The translations under genes were made by a program, and so were the position numbers. A DNA stretch of 7,183 bases from Anaerolineaceae bacterium (GTDB lineage: Bacteria > Chloroflexota > Anaerolineae > Anaerolineales > Anaerolineaceae): NCBI GenBank assembly GCA_028714615.1, contig JAQTMA010000206.1, positions 1 through 7,183 of the forward strand. The letters run 5' to 3'. The notes below the pieces were generated by a model, which saw only the letters and a program-made list of their open reading frames with translations, made no database searches and was not told the origin of the DNA. How positions within the stretch are numbered: the first letter of the stretch is position 1; the number at the start of each line of letters is the position of its first letter. Below are positions 6,402 through 7,183 of this stretch, one piece after another.

Positions 6402-6415
6402 CAAACCAGAAACCA

Positions 6416-6886
6416 TCAGGATGTAAGCGGGACGATCTCCACCGGCCCGAGTGCAACCCGTAGATCATCTGACGCCAGGATGATCGTAGCGTTGCGTATC
6501 CCCGCCCCTATGGAAACCTCGAGCCGGGCGAAGACGCCGGGGTCTGCCAGGATGCGCATGGGGTGGGGTAGCCCGAATGGAGAGACGGCGCCGAGGGGAT
6601 AGCCGGTGACCTGTAAAACCTCCGCCTCCGAAGCCAGGGTGAGGCGGGAACGCCGCAAATACTTGCGGAGCGCCGGCCAGGCAATTTGGCGGCCGCCTGG
6701 GACGAGCACCATGATAAAGTGGTCCTGCTCCAGCCGGAAGACGATACTTCGGATGACTTGATCGATCGTCATACCGCGTTGTTGCGCTGCCTGCTCGACC
6801 GAATGCACCGGACCCGGGTGTTTAAAGAACCGGTAAGAAACGTTCAGGGCATCCAGGGCTTTGGTTACAGAGGTTGCATCCATCAT
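6416..6886 (-). CDS. YbaK/ProX-type aminoacyl-tRNA deacylase
   Basis: This 156-residue single-domain protein belongs to the family related to the editing domain of bacterial prolyl-tRNA synthetase. Members hydrolyse mischarged tRNAs such as Cys-tRNA(Pro) or Ala-tRNA(Pro) in the cytosol. The sequence supports this with HPGPVHSVEQAA (23-34), a GGRQIAWPALRKYL-like stretch after the second strand, and TGYPLGAVSPFGLP further on, all typical of the fold. The length is normal for a stand-alone member. The family's functional lysine (Lys46 in Haemophilus influenzae YbaK) appears to be Arg46 here, in VIRSIVFR, so activity or specificity may differ. The ATG at 6886 is chosen because it gives the usual length; a second ATG follows at 6883, and a TTG at 6934 would add 16 residues of uncertain value. 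The upstream DUF234 gene ends 7 nt before this start, so the two are probably co-transcribed. No tie to the metal genes is evident. Confidence 0.87.
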   Translation of the reverse strand: MMDATSVTKALDALNVSYRFFKHPGPVHSVEQAAQQRGMTIDQVIRSIVFRLEQDHFIMVLVPGGRQIAWPALRKYLRRSRLTLASEAEVLQVTGYPLGAVSPFGLPHPMRILADPGVFARLEVSIGAGIRNATIILASDDLRVALGPVEIVPLTS

Positions 6887-6893
6887 CGGTTTG

Positions 6894-7183
6894 TTATACC
6901 CCGCTGATAAGGTTTTCCACTGAATATAACCCAATTTCCTCGGCTTTGGCTTGTTCGACTAAATCCGGTGTAAACCCAGACCGGGCAAACAAGGCATATT
7001 GTATCCTCTTGAGATGATAATCGCGGATCAGAACACTTACTTTTTGCTTCAACTCCAGTAAAACGTGGGGTCCGATCGGGTGGATCGACCATTTACATTC
7101 GCCTACAAGTGCTGCCTGTTCCAAATCATTTATTGCCAGGACATCGATCTCAGAATCGCGGCTCCACCAACCCCCGATCCGTT
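6894..7183 (-). CDS. C-terminal part of a DUF234-type ATP-binding protein (partial)
   Basis: The minus strand is open from the window edge to a TAA at 6894-6896, giving about 95 residues, with the N-terminal part outside the window. The visible part starts RIGGWWSRDSEIDVLAIND, continues with LVGECKWS and ends in ALFARSGFTPDLVEQAKAEE and a short tail. WW-x3-D-x-EIDV followed by GECKW is the pattern of the DUF234 domain found at the C-terminus of predicted AAA-type ATPases of archaea and bacteria. The E-ID...E-x-K arrangement (Asp of EID, then Glu and Lys of ECK) resembles PD-(D/E)xK nuclease-fold sites. If so, the missing part should hold a Walker A/B ATPase domain. The cellular role of these proteins is not established. 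An internal TTG at 7124 is not a credible start because the conserved EID motif lies upstream of it. Confidence 0.75.
   Translation of the reverse strand, partial: RIGGWWSRDSEIDVLAINDLEQAALVGECKWSIHPIGPHVLLELKQKVSVLIRDYHLKRIQYALFARSGFTPDLVEQAKAEEIGLYSVENLISGV

Noticed and set aside
6402..6415. Possible bidirectional terminator between the right-hand ATPase and the deacylase gene
   Set aside because: The gap is 14 bases and shows no inverted repeat.
5825..6463. Same-strand open frame (212 codons) inside and past the end of the right-hand ATPase gene
   Set aside because: It is the out-of-frame reading of the conserved TGD and GDGVNDAP region. The product is Arg/Gly-rich and low in hydrophobic residues, with no recognisable family.
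1..7183. Insertion sequences, CRISPR arrays, tRNA or rRNA genes
   Set aside because: No transposase-like protein, terminal repeats, regularly spaced repeats or tRNA-like arms were seen on either strand.

Overview
The window reads as bacterial chromosomal DNA of fairly high GC, densely packed with genes. The DUF2085 membrane protein at the left edge and the general style of the proteins suggest an environmental Chloroflexota (Anaerolineae-like) bacterium. That assignment is inferred from protein flavour only and is tentative.

Layout, left to right. The tail of an unidentified gene (1-107, +) is followed by a four-helix DUF2085-type membrane protein (169-963, +). Next come two divergent metal-efflux modules that meet at an AT-rich control region (about 3752-3934). 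The leftward module is an ArsR/SmtB/CadC-type repressor (3368-3751, -) and a P-type ATPase with P1B-4 signatures, SPC and HEGST (1010-3358, -). The rightward module is a CmtR-type ArsR repressor (3935-4309, +) overlapping by 8 nt a second heavy-metal P-type ATPase (4302-6401, +). In that ATPase the usual CPC transport motif is CSC. Converging on it from the right are a YbaK/ProX-type aminoacyl-tRNA deacylase (6416-6886, -) and, 7 nt upstream of that gene, the C-terminal part of a DUF234-type ATPase/nuclease-fold protein cut by the window edge (6894-7183, -).

How the genes work together. Each module pairs a metal-sensing repressor with the exporter it probably controls. The two sensors use different metal sites. 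The left one has CadC-style Cys (alpha3N) and SmtB-style Asp/His/His/Glu (alpha5) ligands. The right one has the CmtR-style Cys pair in helix alpha4 plus a C-terminal Cys. Both genes have a promoter of the form TTGACA-17 bp-TAATAT. A perfect 10-bp inverted repeat sits on the left -10 box and has the half-site geometry of SmtB/CzrA operators. A different, shorter inverted repeat sits at the right -10 box. The simplest reading is a two-channel metal detoxification locus with two sensors and two pumps of different predicted selectivity. The components are known families. The less ordinary points are the CSC motif with mixed subgroup signatures in the right pump, the pairing of a thiolate/zinc-type sensor with a P1B-4 pump, and the compact two-operator control region.
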